DNA of 64,000 nt from Odiellus spinosus (lineage: Eukaryota; Arthropoda; Arachnida; Opiliones; Phalangiidae), in contig OY987226.1 in assembly GCA_963920705.1 (NCBI GenBank), forward strand, positions 13,208,501-13,272,500. The letters are read 5' to 3'. Positions within the stretch are counted from its first letter, which is position 1. Every line of letters begins with the position of its first letter. Of the stretch, positions 40,545-54,400 are shown one piece after another. The position numbers and the translations under genes are program-made. Below the pieces are notes generated by a model. The model had not been told where the DNA came from and searched no databases. It worked only from the letters and a program-made list of their open reading frames with translations.

Positions 40545-43500
40545 AATCAATTAGATTTCAAACAAATAGCGTAAGATCTGAAAAATATGCATAGTGAAAG
40601 TGGTGTCGTTTTCATAGCTGCATTATTAGTTTGAAAATTTAACAGTGGAATAGGAAGTTTAGAGTACTTTGGGTCTAAGCGTTGCGTAAACGAGTCTGTT
40701 AGTCGCCACGGGAGCTAAGGGGTCAAGTAGGGGTCACAACGCGGGGAATCCTCACCACCGTTCGAGAACAGAATGACAGGAGTAAGGGGGAAGAGGCGAA
40801 GAAATGGCGCAAAAAAGAACCTCGACTAAAAAATTAAGGGAGTTGTAAGCTAAGCCTTGGCTCTCAATATATATTTTTTTCTTCTACTTTTTTTTGGACG
40901 GACGGTAGGCTAATCCATCAAGCGATACTTAATACCGCAATAAACCTACCGACAAGACCTTTTTCTGGAGAACGTCTGTCTACGAGAAATGAGCCTCTCA
41001 AAATCTCGAGATCCCTTCTCTCTTATGGAGGAGAAAAAACTATAAGAGAGGAACTAGATTTTTATTGATACTTGCACATTTATAATTCACTAACTTACGT
41101 AATCTCTTTTTAAACACTCTAAGATCTACGGGTGTTTGGTAACTTTTGGTTGGCGATTAGAAAAACTGACTCCTCAAAATCTTTTTGTCAAAAAAGCACG
41201 CGTTTGAGTTGTCGCACGTTAAATATTTTTGCTTTTGATATATTGAAGTCCATTGAAAAATGCGCAATTAGCACGCACTTTTTTCCGACGTTAAAGGGAA
41301 ACTACAAGCTAAAAATGGAACAACTTCTGAATTTATTTTCAGACATTATAGTACTTAATTTAAATTCTGAGTTGGGTTAACGGTTGGTGGTTGATAACAT
41401 CAAAGATCATCGAGTTATTTGCCCAAATTTAAGCACCGTTAGTTCCTAACGTTTGGTTTTTCGATTTCTCGGCAGATTAAAGACGTTATCGCGTGAGTTA
41501 CTATTTATTATTGGATAGATTAATGAATAAAATGTCTAAAAACGTAAGTAGCCAAAAAGATTTACCCATTATGTGTCTCAATCTAATTAGTTTTCGTTAA
41601 ACCTTGGCGACGCCTCTATAATTTGATTTTACGGTTGGGGGAGGACACGGGGAATGAAAGACGTTATAAGCGGAATGTTATTGACGATCGACATCACTAA
41701 ATGACGTTTGAAAACGTTTGCAAGCCACTCCCATAATTCGAAACTAAACGCGGGAAAAAAATCAAGCTAATTCTATTCTAGCTTTCTTGATAAAATTAGA
41801 TTTGATCTTTTGTAATTCGACTTCATTCTTCCTTTGAATCTAGGAGTAGCTACAAAGAACGAATAGTATATAGATCAAACGGGGGACCCAGAGTAATCTG
41901 ACAAAAAGATTAAGTACTACCTTCTTTGATCCATTCAATAAAAAAGTGTATATATGTATATATTCATATACCTCCGCCGACCCAATTGTTATTTTTACAA
42001 TAATACAAAAATCCCCGCTAATAAAACTTAAGAGCAAGTACCATGAGGAAAGTTGGCGACTAAATCCCTGGTAACTCCAGTTGAACATAAGCTATCTGCA
42101 ATTGGCCTCATCCGCTTACACACTAGATCCAGGAAATGTTCCTTCTCTCCCATGGTACGCGTGTTCGCCGTTCACAATACTAGTCCGAATGAATTTAATG
42201 ATAGCGTTTTAGAGGGAGAATGAAGTTTCTAGAGCTCGGAATTGAAAAAGCAAATTCCCTGGTTAAATGGATATCTAAACGATGTAGTAATTTTAATTAT
42301 GAGCGTTGAAACTTTGAAACTGAACGAAATAAAGTGAAAAGGTCATAAGCAAATGTTTAGATTTCTTAGACAACAATCGAACAATGTATCTAAAGGAGGT
42401 TAATTACGTCGTAAAGTTAGTCACTTCCATACGTAACTCACTATAACCTTTGGTAATGCTAAATACGAGGTCAGTTACGCAATCTCTTTAGTAGAATGAA
42501 AGCTACAGGTTAGTACACAAATTAATATGTCTTCTATCTGGTCTTGGCCAAAAAGAGCCGACGAACGTTTTCTATACATAGCACATGGTCCCTTCATAGT
42601 AGTACAGTCAAAGCAACTGGCTTGTACATAGATTACGCTTAATGATCAACACCTCGAATTACGTTAAAACGGTACGTTTAAAATTCCAGAAAGACGAACA
42701 TTTTAAATTCCGCGCTCGGAAATCTCTTCTTCGTAGGAAGATATTCCAACAACCCCCCCCCCCCCCAAAGGTGGCGCCTCATTTCCAATAAAAAAATCGT
42801 GTGTTACACAAAACCTTTTAAAACAAAACTATTTTTAAACTTGTAAATGCTTGGGCGGAATAATAAACAATTATAAACCTTATAGGAAATAAAGTAGTTT
42901 TTGGGAAACAATTCTAGAAGACTATGGTACATTTATATAAAGCTGTAACTCGTATTCATTCTTACTGACTGGACGATAGAGAAACATTGAAGGGGTGTTT
43001 TGAGGACCAAAAGTTGGATAATCCCCAATCCAGACTTCCGAAGTGCCACGCGCCAACTATACGGAGGGGAACTAGAAGTATAGGGACACCCAATCCTCCT
43101 ACTTAAGGATTAGTCGGTCACGTGACCCAATGGGCTTTTAACAATCTACCAGTCGCGTGACTTACAGTTCTCGACACGAGTTTTGAAAAGAAAAGGAGGG
43201 AAATTTTTCTGTATTCAAAACTTTAAAATAGACCTTGTACGTGGGATTTATTTTCAGCATTTTCAAATCGCTACTGTTTCCAGGGTAAGGCCTATAAAGT
43301 TCGAGAAACAGAGTTCATTAGTTTTCATTACGAACAAAGCTAGTCTGCACTCTATTTCATCACGTTATTTCTAATTTTCTGTGAAGGGCAATCGTAACGT
43401 TGGACATTCTGGAATATTAGAATTAGGCAAAAAAAATGGGTTCCGAAATTGTTACAAAGCCTTTTTTATTTTCCATGCAAATAGTCGTCCATAGCCAAGG

Positions 43501-45848
43501 CTTATTGTCGGAATTTAAAATTTGCAAATATTTATCTCGAATCGTGTTTGTAAGTCGTTGCTTAATTATTTTTGACAGACATTGTAATTTTAATCTTGAA
43601 ATTTTAATATTTGTCAGCAAATCTGTATCCCAGCCTCGAACCGAAACAAATTGCTTCGTATGTATGAACGAGGCTTAACTGAACTGTGAACTGTACGCTC
43701 AAAATGAATAGAAACGGAAGTAAATTATTCGTAAGCAATATTGTAATAAAGCGAAGTCTAGCGCGGAATAATACAAAATGCTTGAACCTCATAGGGGTTT
43801 AAAAGTAGTACCTTACGCTCGCGAACACAAGTGTCTGGGTGAATTTAGTGGATTAAAAACCTAAAGTGTACACCGTCATCTAAGCTATATAGGGGGAAAT
43901 GTAAATATTAGTAAAAAGAAGAGTTCGAAGTTCAAATGATCTTTACATTTACACGAGAAATTACGACTTCTCTTTTGGTACGCGAATTAAGAAGTTTATA
44001 TTCAGTTAGGATCAGGTTAAAATTACAGCGGGATTAAGCTCGAATCTTTTAAGGGAAACCAAATTACGCCTAGAGATTGAACAGTATCACGGATGTTAAG
44101 CGCTGAAATTTCAAAATGATTTGGCGGCAAAATGAGGCATCCAAAGTCTGTGTTTATAGTTTACTAAATATACAACCAGCTACCAGAAGGTCAAATGGTT
44201 TTTCTTTTAAATTTTTTCTCAACTGGAACATCAATACATAAATCTTTCCTCATTTAGAAAAAAAAAAAAAAAAAAAAAAAAAAAAGGAACTGAGATTCAA
44301 GAGAGGAGAGGAATTTGGGCACTTCCTATATTATCTAATTTTATGAATAAACAAAATTGTCTAGGAGTTACTATACTACTCTTGTATGTTTTGTAACTTT
44401 GAGGCTCACATGGATTTTTCATGTGGCATATCCCTATAGCGCAGCGTTGTAAGATATCACAACAGCATTTCTTAATCGGTTTGAAACGGTAAAATCAAAT
44501 CGATATTCGAATCGCCAGGAATCGTTTTAAGCGTCACGTGTTCAAGCATTATCTTTATAAATCGATTTATTGTAGCTTCATCTATCGGTTGTTGAAACCG
44601 AATCGGTATGAAACTGGTTCCCGAAGCAGTTTCGAGAAATCGAATCAAATCGATTCGATAAAAGACGGTTTCCTGTTCACACGAAACGTTTTGAAACGGT
44701 ATAAATCGATTCCAAGGCCTAGCATGAACGCGGCTCAAGTCTATCTAAAATATTATGAGAGCAACATTATACCGCTAGTTCTCATTGGAGTGATGGTTTG
44801 TGAAATAAAGGTGTTTGTTTCACAGCCTTCCAAATCAAAAATAATTATCTGTAACATTATCTTCTCTAATTAAGTAATATTTCCACAATATTTTAATTAC
44901 TGGTATTAAAGGTATTATAGTCTTAATAATAATAAAAAATACAACTAAAATTGAAGTCGAACCCTAAACGTCAATCAATTTTATAATCACTATAAACCAG
45001 AAGTTGATAAACTTCAAGTTAGGGATTAAGGATTAAGAATTAAGACATACCGGTAAAATAAAATATAAAAAAAAGTTTCAAAATCTTTATCTTTTGTTTA
45101 CTGAAAATATTTGTAAATATTTTCCGGGGAGGTTTTTAAGATAAAAGGAAAGTTTCGGAAAATAAATCCCGTCTTTTTCTGGCGTGCTTGATTCGAGAGA
45201 AATTTTCGAATACAGATATGTTAGGGTAAGGAGATATCTCAGCCTTTTACAAGAAAGACTTAGGAAGCCTTCCCGCACCATTACACGATATATCTCGTTT
45301 CATGGATATATTAAAATCCGTACAATATTCAAATCCGAATGAAGCCACGTTAAGGAGCGTTAGAGAAAAAATAATAAGAACAGAGGCTTAGAACTATACG
45401 CAGCGTTAAGCATTCGAATATGGACAGACAGTATCTCAAGTGATAAGCAAACAGGAGGAGGGGATTGATGAAGATAGAATCTTCATTTAATCCTCTATTA
45501 TACGCGCAGTGGAGTAAAACCTTGGGAAACTTAAGACCGTAACAGTTTGAGAATGCATCACGTACATCTATCTACAAAGCTAGGCTACCTTAAAGGGATA
45601 CTGAAGACGTGAAATACGTTATTTTTAATCGATAACAAACGTTAAAATAAGCATAAAACAGACCGTTTCTCTATGATTTGCAGTTAAGTTGTGACTTAAG
45701 CTAAGCCTAACTATATTTAAATACTGATAAAAAACAACATTTAAAATGTCAGAACATTTGCAGCTAATCAAAGAGAATCTTTAAAATATTTCAGGCACAC
45801 GATCGAACTAAATCCTAATCTCACACAAGGTTTCTGGTTAATTTATAA

Positions 45849-46005
45849 TTTCCTGCCATTTGTATTCGTGTGAAAATGTAATTAGGCTTAACGGGTTTAA
45901 CAAGTAACTTTGTTAATTAAATCGATTCGTTGCCGATTTCCTGTCATTTTTATTCGTGTGAAAATGTAATTAGGCTTAACGGGTTTAACAAGTAACTTTG
46001 TTAAT
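45849..46005. repeat. Two-copy direct tandem repeat, 88-bp period
   Basis: Copies at 45849-45918 and 45937-46005 share TATTCGTGTGAAAATGTAAT, TAGGCTTAACGGGTTTAAC and AAGTAACTTTGTTAA with almost no differences. It abuts the CTGTCAC element at 46011. Confidence 0.85.
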
Positions 46006-46010
46006 AAAAA

Positions 46011-46126
46011 CGAGGACGTCACCATTTTATTCGAAGGTCTATGCCCATTATTTTTACATTTTTTCTTATATTAAAATTCTACTCAAAATCCATTTGAAAC
46101 TCATGAAAACTGCGTGACAGCCTCAC
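46011..46126. mobile_element. Minimal 116-bp CTGTCAC-terminus element, copy 3
   Basis: The left is CGAGGACGTCACCATTTTAT and the right is CTGCGTGACAGCCTCAC. It contains the same TTCGAAGGTCTAT and CATTTGAAACTCAT segments seen in the longer copies, so it looks like the bare element with both ends. Confidence 0.7.
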
Positions 46127-46211
46127 AGCAAGCAGGTGTAAGTTTCAATGATGTTTTTACGCATATTTCTACTATTCGACTAAAAATAAAGTTTTCTTCT
46201 GCATTATTACT

Positions 46212-46644
46212 TTAAAGGGAGAATGAAACCTAACAACAAGTAATTTTTTATCGATTCCTTATTGTTTAAATAGGCCTAATCCACCAACAAAAACAAATAT
46301 TAATCTAGAAATAAATTTAAAACTAACCCGAAAAATAGGCTTATGGGGATTCATGGAGATCCTGATTTCCTCGAGTATAAGGTCTAGCGACCAATCGAAC
46401 GCGATTGTAAGTCTCGTGGAGACTCGCGTGAACGACGGGCCTTTGCTCATTGGTCGCTAGACCTTACACGGAGGCAATTCAGGATCTCCATGAATCCCGC
46501 AAAGCCTATTTTCCGGGTAAGTTTTAAATTTATTTCTAGTTTAATATTTGTTTTGTAAACTTTTTATCGGTGGATTAAGCCTATTCAAATGATACAGAAT
46601 CGATTAAAAAAATGACTTGTTATTAGGTTTCATTCTCCCTTTAA
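46212..46644. mobile_element. TTAA family A element, copy 2 (433 bp)
   Basis: TTTAAAGGGAGAATGAAACC at the left, with GGTTTCATTCTCCCTTTAA-type at the right. Inner arms carry ATCGATTCC(TTATTG) and a palindromic core with GGATTCATGGAGATCCTGA at both sides. The core is in the opposite orientation to that of copy 1 at 19815. Confidence 0.9.
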
Positions 46645-47477
46645 TCTCAGCTATATTAGAAAGGCTAGATTTGTACAAGCTGGAATCTCGGAATGATTTG
46701 GGCCATATTTTATCATAGTTTATACCAGATTGAGTGAGCATTACGTACGACGTTGTAAGTTAAGATTTGAACTTAATGACCTCCTAGTGAATTAGAACTA
46801 TAAAATTCAGAACCAGTTCGGAGTTTTCAGCAGGCGCAAGTCTACACCTTAATTTAGTTCTTAGTCTTGTTTTCATAGACTTATTACGAGATGCAGTTTC
46901 ATCTTCGAGTGAATTTATAACACGTAGTAGTTTTTCCTTAGCAGTTTACTTTATGTCATAGCGTTTTAACATCAAAACCCAACTTGAGATTTTTTTTTTG
47001 GGTTCTCTATGACTTAAGGTTCTCCGAGATACTGTTTTCCTTACGACGTGAAGCAACTTGGCGCCAATCTTAAGAACTACTCTCTCTTATAATCCTAAAC
47101 ATACAAAGTGGGAAAAGAAAAGCTATGGGAATTTTTGCAACGATAAACAAGAGGTGCCATTGAATGGACTGCGTTATTTTTTAGTAATTTGGTTTAGGTC
47201 ATTTTTTACAACTATTTTAACTAAGAAATCTCTAAACTCTGTCATCTATGACAGTAACGGGAGTACGTCGGACATCGTTATGTCCAACTCTGGATCTACA
47301 AACAAACATTAAACGTAAATAGCGTTTGAATATATGTCCCGAATCTTTGCCTCCCTCCCAAATTAAACATGTTTTCCATAATTTTAAGGCTACATTTTAC
47401 TTTTTTAAATTTGTATAAGAGGAAGGAAGACATGGAGTATAAGGAGTTAAGGAGCGTTTTCAATTAAGATGTTTCTC

Positions 47478-47555
47478 GGCCCAAAAAAAATTAACTTTCT
47501 TCGTCATAACTAAGGTAAATTTCTAAAGTTACGACGTAAAAGTAATTTTTGGGCC
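47478..47555. mobile_element. Small foldback repeat, copy 1
   Basis: GGCCC(A)nTTAACTTTCTTCGTCATAACT is followed by AGTTACGACGTAAAAGTAA and TTTTGGGCC, complementary over about 35 bases. Related to 48551-48650. Confidence 0.7.
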
Positions 47556-48550
47556 AAAAAAACCTTGATTGAAAGCTTTCAACCTGGTAAGACCTTTGTC
47601 AGTCTAATCTACGCCTTTCTTCTTTTTATACATTTTTTAAAAATATCTCTACCATGGACTCTAATTATATAAAATTCATCGTTAATACATTTTACTGCTT
47701 CATTTAAATTCAGAAGTTTTGTTATGTTTTAATTTCATTGCAATCTAAATTAACGTCAATTATGTTATTTCGCAGCCTTCAATTGCGATTGAGAAAAACG
47801 AAAGAGCGACGCAGTTAGAGATGAATAAACTGTACTGTCAATAGTATATGAAGACCCTCCCAAGGAATTGACAGGTCAATTCTACAAATGAGGCTGGGTG
47901 GGAGAAATATCGCGGGAATTGGAATTATCTGTCTCCCCCCATATCTATCTGAGAGGAGAGTAAGACATTATGAGTCGCTAGGTATATATACTCTTGCTAC
48001 TGTTGAAGTTAATCTGGGATCGTTGGGTTCATCTGAGTCGACCCAATTATTTACCAATTTAAATTAGAAATTAATTTAAATACCCAAAAACTGGTCTAAA
48101 TATTGTGAAAGTTTTTCGATTACTTTTTTTTTTATGTATATAAAAATGATCATTTCTTAATAAAATGAAACCTTCAGGTTAACATTTAGGCCTAATTTAA
48201 GAACTCTGAGAAACAAAGCTTAAGAAAAAACTTTTTTTTCGAGAAAGCAGACGTTTTGTTAGCCGTCTAAAAATCGTGACTTGAAATTTGGGAAAGATAA
48301 AAAATTATCACTTTGAATCAAAGAAGAAATACTACGGCCTGTTTTTATACAATAAATATTTTAAGACAAAAATGTGAAACAAAAAAGTTTTACTTTAAAG
48401 GAAAACAGACAGAAAAATATATTTTTTAGTTAAGATAACCTCTAGAAATGGTTGTAGTATTCTGTAAAAAGTGCGCATACAAAATTTCACATTTTCTAGC
48501 AAACGGAAATACTTGGTTTTATAAAAGGGGTTGGGATAAGCTCGTGAAAT

Positions 48551-48650
48551 GAGACTTTTTTAGTCAAAAATGTAACTTTTTCGTCATAACTCAGATAAAT
48601 TTCTATAGTTACGACGAAAAAGTTCATTTTTTGGCTCAAAAAAGTTCAGA
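48551..48650. mobile_element. Small foldback repeat, copy 2
   Basis: Arms around GTAACTTTTTCGTCATAACT and AGTTACGACGAAAAAGTTCA fold back over about 43 bases. The same middle (AGATAAATTTCTA) occurs in copy 1. Confidence 0.75.
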
Positions 48651-48829
48651 CTACGTGATTTTCTTCGTTACGTAACGCTCGCGTGGGTGGTTCCATTTTG
48701 CTTATAATTCCTCGACTAACACGAAAATTTAAATGGATTAGTTACTAATAACACCGCGATCGACAGCAGTGTTGATGTAGTATTGCCAGATATAAGGGTT
48801 TTATATATGTATATGATTATATACTTGAT

Positions 48830-48900
48830 ATATTTCCGAAAATGACACTCATGCAATTTCAATTTGAAGCTTAGGAAAAATCTGTGACAGTCTCACTTTA
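48830..48900. mobile_element. Partial CTGTCAC-terminus element (one end only)
   Basis: It ends AATCTGTGACAGTCTCACTT, preceded by CAATTTGAAGCTTAGG, matching the right sub-terminal part of the other copies. The left end was not found. Confidence 0.5.
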
Positions 48901-49284
48901 ATTTAAGACTAACGAATTATCAGAGTAGGCCTACGAAATTATATATTTTCTTATGTAGTTTTTTTTTTTAAATCGGTTGTCTGTCCTCCTTGAAAAGATC
49001 TTAAACTTTTTTTCGGTTTCCTTCTAAAAGTTGCGTAAATAAGAATTGTTCTCGGATAGAAGATCAAGAAGTGTATCATTCTTTCTTAAAACTGTCAGAT
49101 TAGCGCGCTTGCACGGCCAACTTAGCAAACCTGTTCCACTATAAGCTGCCTTAAGTCAAGATTTATTTTTTAATTTATAGCAAAAACAAACTAAAAAAAA
49201 AAAAACATTAGATAAAATGCGACTTTCTCGTGAGTTTTTAAGATGTTATAGTTTTCCGCTTCTTAAAGATAAAAGTGGTCTCTC

Positions 49285-49661
49285 TTAAAGGGAGAATGCA
49301 ACTTAACTACAAGTGATTTTTCATCGATTCCTTATCGTTTTACAAACAAACATTACACTAGAAATAAATTAAAAACTTACCCGGAAAATAGGCTTAGCTG
49401 GATTCATGGGTATCCTGAATTTCTTCGTACTGATGGGTCAGCGAATGTTATTGGAAGTCTCATGGAGATCTCGCCTTAACGACGCTGACCCATAAATGAG
49501 AAGAAATTCAGGATCTCCAGCTAAGCCTATTTTTCTAGATAAGTTTTTAATTTATTTTTAGTTTAATATTTGTTTGTAAATTTTTTTTACTGGTGGACTA
49601 GGCCTATTTAAACGATAAGGAATCGATAAAAAACACTTGTTAGGTTGCATTCTCCCTTTAA
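49285..49661. mobile_element. TTAA family A element, copy 3 (377 bp)
   Basis: TTAA then AGGGAGAATGCAACTTAAC on the left. The complement of AGGGAGAATGCAACCTAAC then TTAA closes the right end. Arms with ATCGATTCCTTATCGTTT are retained. The core differs from copies 1 and 2 but is still palindromic (GACGCTGACCCAT, ATGGGTCAGCG). Confidence 0.9.
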
Positions 49662-49959
49662 GGATTTATTTACCATTCAAAACAATATATGTAATTCCAA
49701 AACCAAAATCTTGTAAAACAAAAATACCAGTATGATAGAAAAAAGTTACAATTATTGAAATAATAGGTCGAATGCTGGTTCGGTTTTGATTAGGAACATT
49801 AACGTCTCGCCTAATTGTTCATGATTGTAGTATAATACAAATTAATTTCGTTTAAATATGTTAATAATTTACGAATGTTTTGTTTATTTTAGGATGAAAC
49901 CTAGGTAATATTTATGTTAATTTTAAGACTTAAAAAATCGTCCAAATTTAAGTCTTTTG

Positions 49960-50250
49960 AAAAATGACTAGAAAATATGCTAATTTTAGGTTTTGTCAAA
50001 GATGAAACTAGACTAATAGGCTAATTTTAGGTTCTGTTAAAGATGACACTAAAAAAAATAGACCAAATTTAGGCCAGGTTAAAGATGAAACAAGAAAAAT
50101 AGACCAAATTTAGGTCCGGTTAGAGATGAAACTAGAAAAATGGACCAAATTCAGATCTGGTAAAAGACGAAACTTGAAAAATACACCAAATTTAGGTTTA
50201 TCTTTTAGCCTGGTTAAAGATTAAATTAAAGGCCCAATTTAGCTCCAGTT
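49960..50250. repeat. About 42-bp degenerate tandem repeat
   Basis: Five to six copies of a unit containing AAAGATGAAAC(T)AGAAAAAT and GACCAAATTTAGG. GATGA motifs are spaced at 50001, 50042, 50084 and 50126. Confidence 0.8.
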
Positions 50251-51485
50251 AAAAAGTTAGTTCAAAATTGTTTTTATCAATCCATAACATAATTGTAATT
50301 TACTACTTAATATTAAATTAAATATGAAAAATTAAATTTTAAATTAAAAACGGATGAGAAGTATAATATTTTTAAATATAAAACCAATTTTAAAACCAGT
50401 CTTGCAACCAAACTAATATTTTCATATTAATTAGTGAACCAAATAAACCTACACTGAAATTTAAAATACAAAACCTCATGATAATAAAAATAAAACTATA
50501 AGGCCTACCAGAACTGCCAAAAAACCCCAAATAATCAGTAGCATCTTGCATAGATGGCCATATCCTGAGAAATCCCATCGTCCATAATAAGGTTTGATAT
50601 TAGCCACGCCCATCTCGGGAGCATCCTCTCATTAGGCACCTTTAAAAATCAGGCTCCCTAGCTACAATAAGATGAGAAAGGCGAAAGGCTTAAGCCGCGA
50701 AGAAGCCCGCGGTATATACCAATCTATATAAACATATACTAGAGAAGCTCAAGAGCAAAGGATGTAGATAGAGAGCGAGAGGATGCTCCTAGAAAAGAGA
50801 GGGGAGTAGACCTTCGCGCCATGAGAATCCCGAAATACGAGAGAGAGATGTGAGAAATGGTTGGGGGATGGAAAACTAAAGGTTGAACCTCTGGCAATCA
50901 CTGCAGGTTCTCACCGGAGCGAAAAGGCTGTACCTCAAAACCTTTCCCTCTCAAAAATCTCGGCAAAAATTTCGATCTCCGGTATCGGTGTACTAGTGGA
51001 AAAAAATCTCGGCCCCTTTTTTTAACCCTAGCCTTAACGAAGCCGTTGTCTGATCCCCTTTTTCACCCTGACAAAAAAAGCCCCGCAACCCCCTCCCCCC
51101 CCCCCCCAAAAAAATACAACTTCTCAGACTACCTTGTTAAAACCGACCAAAAAATAGCACACGCCAAAGAGGGGTAACTTTGGTATTTACTTAGGCCTTG
51201 GCTTTCTACCGTACAAGTTGTACAACACCGATTCCATTCAACACTGAACTTAAAATAACTTGATATCAACGCAAAAAATCGGATGTTGGAACGAGAAAAA
51301 CTCTAAAGTGTAATTCGTCTATTTCAATCGGTACAATTTGACTAATTGGTGTAGCGATTTTTATTTAGGCTTAGCGCGATTTAGGATTAGATTTTTTTTT
51401 CTTTCTTTCTTTCGCGAGGTAATTATTTTAACCGAGTAGAGGTTCGCGGCGCTCGTTTTGTTTCGCTTTCTTTGTAAATAAACTT

Positions 51486-54400
51486 ATGCGTTTAAACGCG
51501 AACGCTCCGCCGTTTATCCGTCGAACTGGTTTGGAAGGGACGTCTAACGGTGGGTCGGTTACGACGGGTCGCGTCGGTGGCCTAACCGGGGCCGTTCCCG
51601 GCTCGTGCTCTGGCTGTGGTGGAAGGATTTTTGATCGTTATTTTCTATTGGCCGTCGATAAACCGTGGCACGTAGGCTGTCTGAAATGCGGAGAGTGCAA
51701 AGGTCATCTAGACTCCGAACTGACTTGTTATTCTCGTCAAGGAAATATTTATTGCAAGGAAGATTATTTTAGGTAAGAATTTGTTTACGATCATTTTTGG
51801 AGGGGGACCAGCGCCTAAATGGTTGCTGACGTGTAAGACTGCGCCGCGAGACGGTTGGAACACTTTTAAAGGCGTTAACAATGATGTTTTATAAATATTA
51901 ATATTGTTACGGGTCAAGATTTAGTTAAAATAAAGTTAATTTAATAGAAATTAGGCCCCGATTAATTTTTGAAACGCTGATAATTTTGATTACGAAAAAA
52001 AATTAAATAATAATGTTTTTTTATCCTAAAAAGTTAATTAGCTGAGTTTGAAATTTGAAAATCGCGAGATGATTGGTGGAATTTAAACCATTTTAACTAA
52101 TTTTATGTTAATTAAATATGAATGTACCAAACTAAATTAACAAGTTATTATGGAGTTTTTAGTTTAGATTAAAATGAAAACCAATTTTATTAAAATAATT
52201 GTGATTTTAAAGAATTAAAATCTTAAAAACTTTCTAGTTAAATCCTAACATTTAAATACTGAAATCATGCTGAAAGCATTATGAATCGATACTAAAAACA
52301 ATTTTACTTACAAAATATAAAATCATTTTGATTTCCTTTTAAACAATGTCATTAATTAAATAAAAATGGTATTTTTAGATTATTTTCGAAGAAATTGGAC
52401 CTCGAATCGAGCCGAGAACGAAGCGCGGGAAACGGCGTCGGAGAAGAAAACAGCGCGGATCGTAACAACGATGGAGAATCGGCGGCCTCGAGCGGGATGG
52501 GAAAACGCGGGAGAAGATGCGCAAGATGCGGGAGTGAAATCGGGATGGGAGAACTAGTGATGCGGGCCCGAGATCTCGTCTTTCACTGGCGATGTTTCAC
52601 GTGCCATCTCTGCCGCAGGCCCTTACTCACCGGAGATCTATTCGGCTTGAGGGAGGATAAAGTCTATTGTAAGGTACGTCGCACCCGGACGAGTGCAAAA
52701 CCCTTGACAATTATTAAAACTACACTAAACCATGGAGTATGGAACGTGTTTGAGGACATTTTGTTACGCCACTATAAACTCTACCACTTAAAGGGAGAAT
52801 GCAATCTAACAAAAAGTGATTTTTACTTATCGATTCCTTATCGCTTAAATAGGCCTAATCCAAGAGTATTTTACAAACGTCTGATCTATAAGCCATTGTG
52901 ATTGGTTTAAGATGATCAGTTATGGAAATGAAAGTTTAGTGACAGGTTTTGATATAAATTTAATTAGAGGGTTTCTACGATCTTATTCTCTACGATCTTT
53001 TATAAATTATAACCAAATTAAAAATGAATATTTAAAACCAAAATAAAAATTTTCAATCACGCAGGCTCACTATTTGCGACCGTGTTCCGAAGACAATTAC
53101 TCGGGTTTGGGAACCTCAAGTTATAGCCCATCTAATAACAATCCGACGCTGGTAGGGCATCCGCCCAATCAATCCGGAGACGGTGGTACCTTACAAAGCC
53201 TACCGTACCCCGGTCACCATCATCACATCCTTGGCGAATTAGACATCGAAGTTAAGCCTAAAAACGACGCTATCATCAATTCGAACGACGATCACCCTAT
53301 CGAAGGACACTACGCCGATCTACTTCCGGGGGGCAACGAACCCAAGAAGGGGAGATGTAAAATTCACGGCGGAAGATCGACTCCCAAACCACGAAAGAAA
53401 ACCAAGAAAGAGTTCTACTGCTTTGCCGGTTAGTCTTTATAAACGTTTTTGTATATTTTATCGCGGCTATAGAAGCGTGCTTGTTTATTTTTCAATCAAC
53501 GCTTGTTTAGGATTCGAGAGACGTTTACCACATTTGAGATAAAGGGGGAAGGTTATAGCGAAGGGTACAAGTTTCAAGGTCACGGAACAAGGGTGGTTTT
53601 TAATCTGGGGTTTAATTTATAAATTTAAAGTGCAGACGAGCTTAAAGGGTGACACGCAGCTAAATAAAAAAAGGGAGATTTTATGCTCAAAATATGGAGC
53701 AGAAACACATTTAAAACACGTTTTCCATCCGCAAAATGACAAAACAAAAATATTGCAAATCGAAAGCTTCGTGAAATTCCGTGAGATTTCTATTTCATAT
53801 AAATACCGTGTGGAAAAAACACAGAAATATCACGAAATATTTCGCGCGCTTTTCCAAAAATTATTGTAATTGGTGGGCGAAGAAATTCGAGCACTGTTCT
53901 CGAAAGATAGCTACAATTCTAGCGGGAACTATAAATCGCGCGAAATTGACCACTCACTTTTTCAGAAAATTTAAATTTCTCTCTTGAAAAAAAAAAAAAA
54001 ACCAAAAAAACAGGGTAAAAACTCAATTTCAATTCGTCTTTACGAGAAAACGGTTGTATAAGTTTGAGTAAAAGTTTAGACTAATTTTGAGTGTCATTTT
54101 GACTAATTTTCAATAGGTTTTGGAGGAAATTTAAGACATTCGTATGTGTCTGTTAGTTTCTTATAGTTTTTCTCAATAATTGTCACTCTTTATGTACATT
54201 GTAAAATCATAATTTTCCGAAGAATTCTCTTAGTTCCGATAACATTCTATCACTTCCTATAAGATTCTTCTAGTTTGTATGAATCAACTATAGTTTATTG
54301 CAGGATTCCATTAGTTCCTATGTAAAGAATAATTTCCCACCAAATTACTTTAAAGAATAATTTCCCACCAAATTACTTTAAAGAATAATTTCCCACCAAA

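Larger units (their letters stand above)
36245..51485. other. 15 kb gene-free repeat block between the GM130 and LIM-homeobox genes
   Basis: No gene is supported on either strand. Listed separately are elements at 36436, 39870, 40206, 46011, 46212, 47478, 48551, 48830 and 49285, tandem repeats at 45849 and 49960, and homopolymers (T at 38211-38235, A at 44259-44285, C at about 42752-42766). A degenerate TTTAGACA(C)AT repeat covers about 36690-36850. The longest open frame, 38743-38204 on the minus strand (179 codons), runs into the poly(A) tract and resembles no protein I know. Confidence 0.6.

Noticed and set aside
44472..44873. Overlapping frames on both strands (88 and 111 codons)
   Set aside because: The stretch is partly self-complementary (GAAACGGT, AAATCGATT motifs), which opens both strands; no family resemblance.
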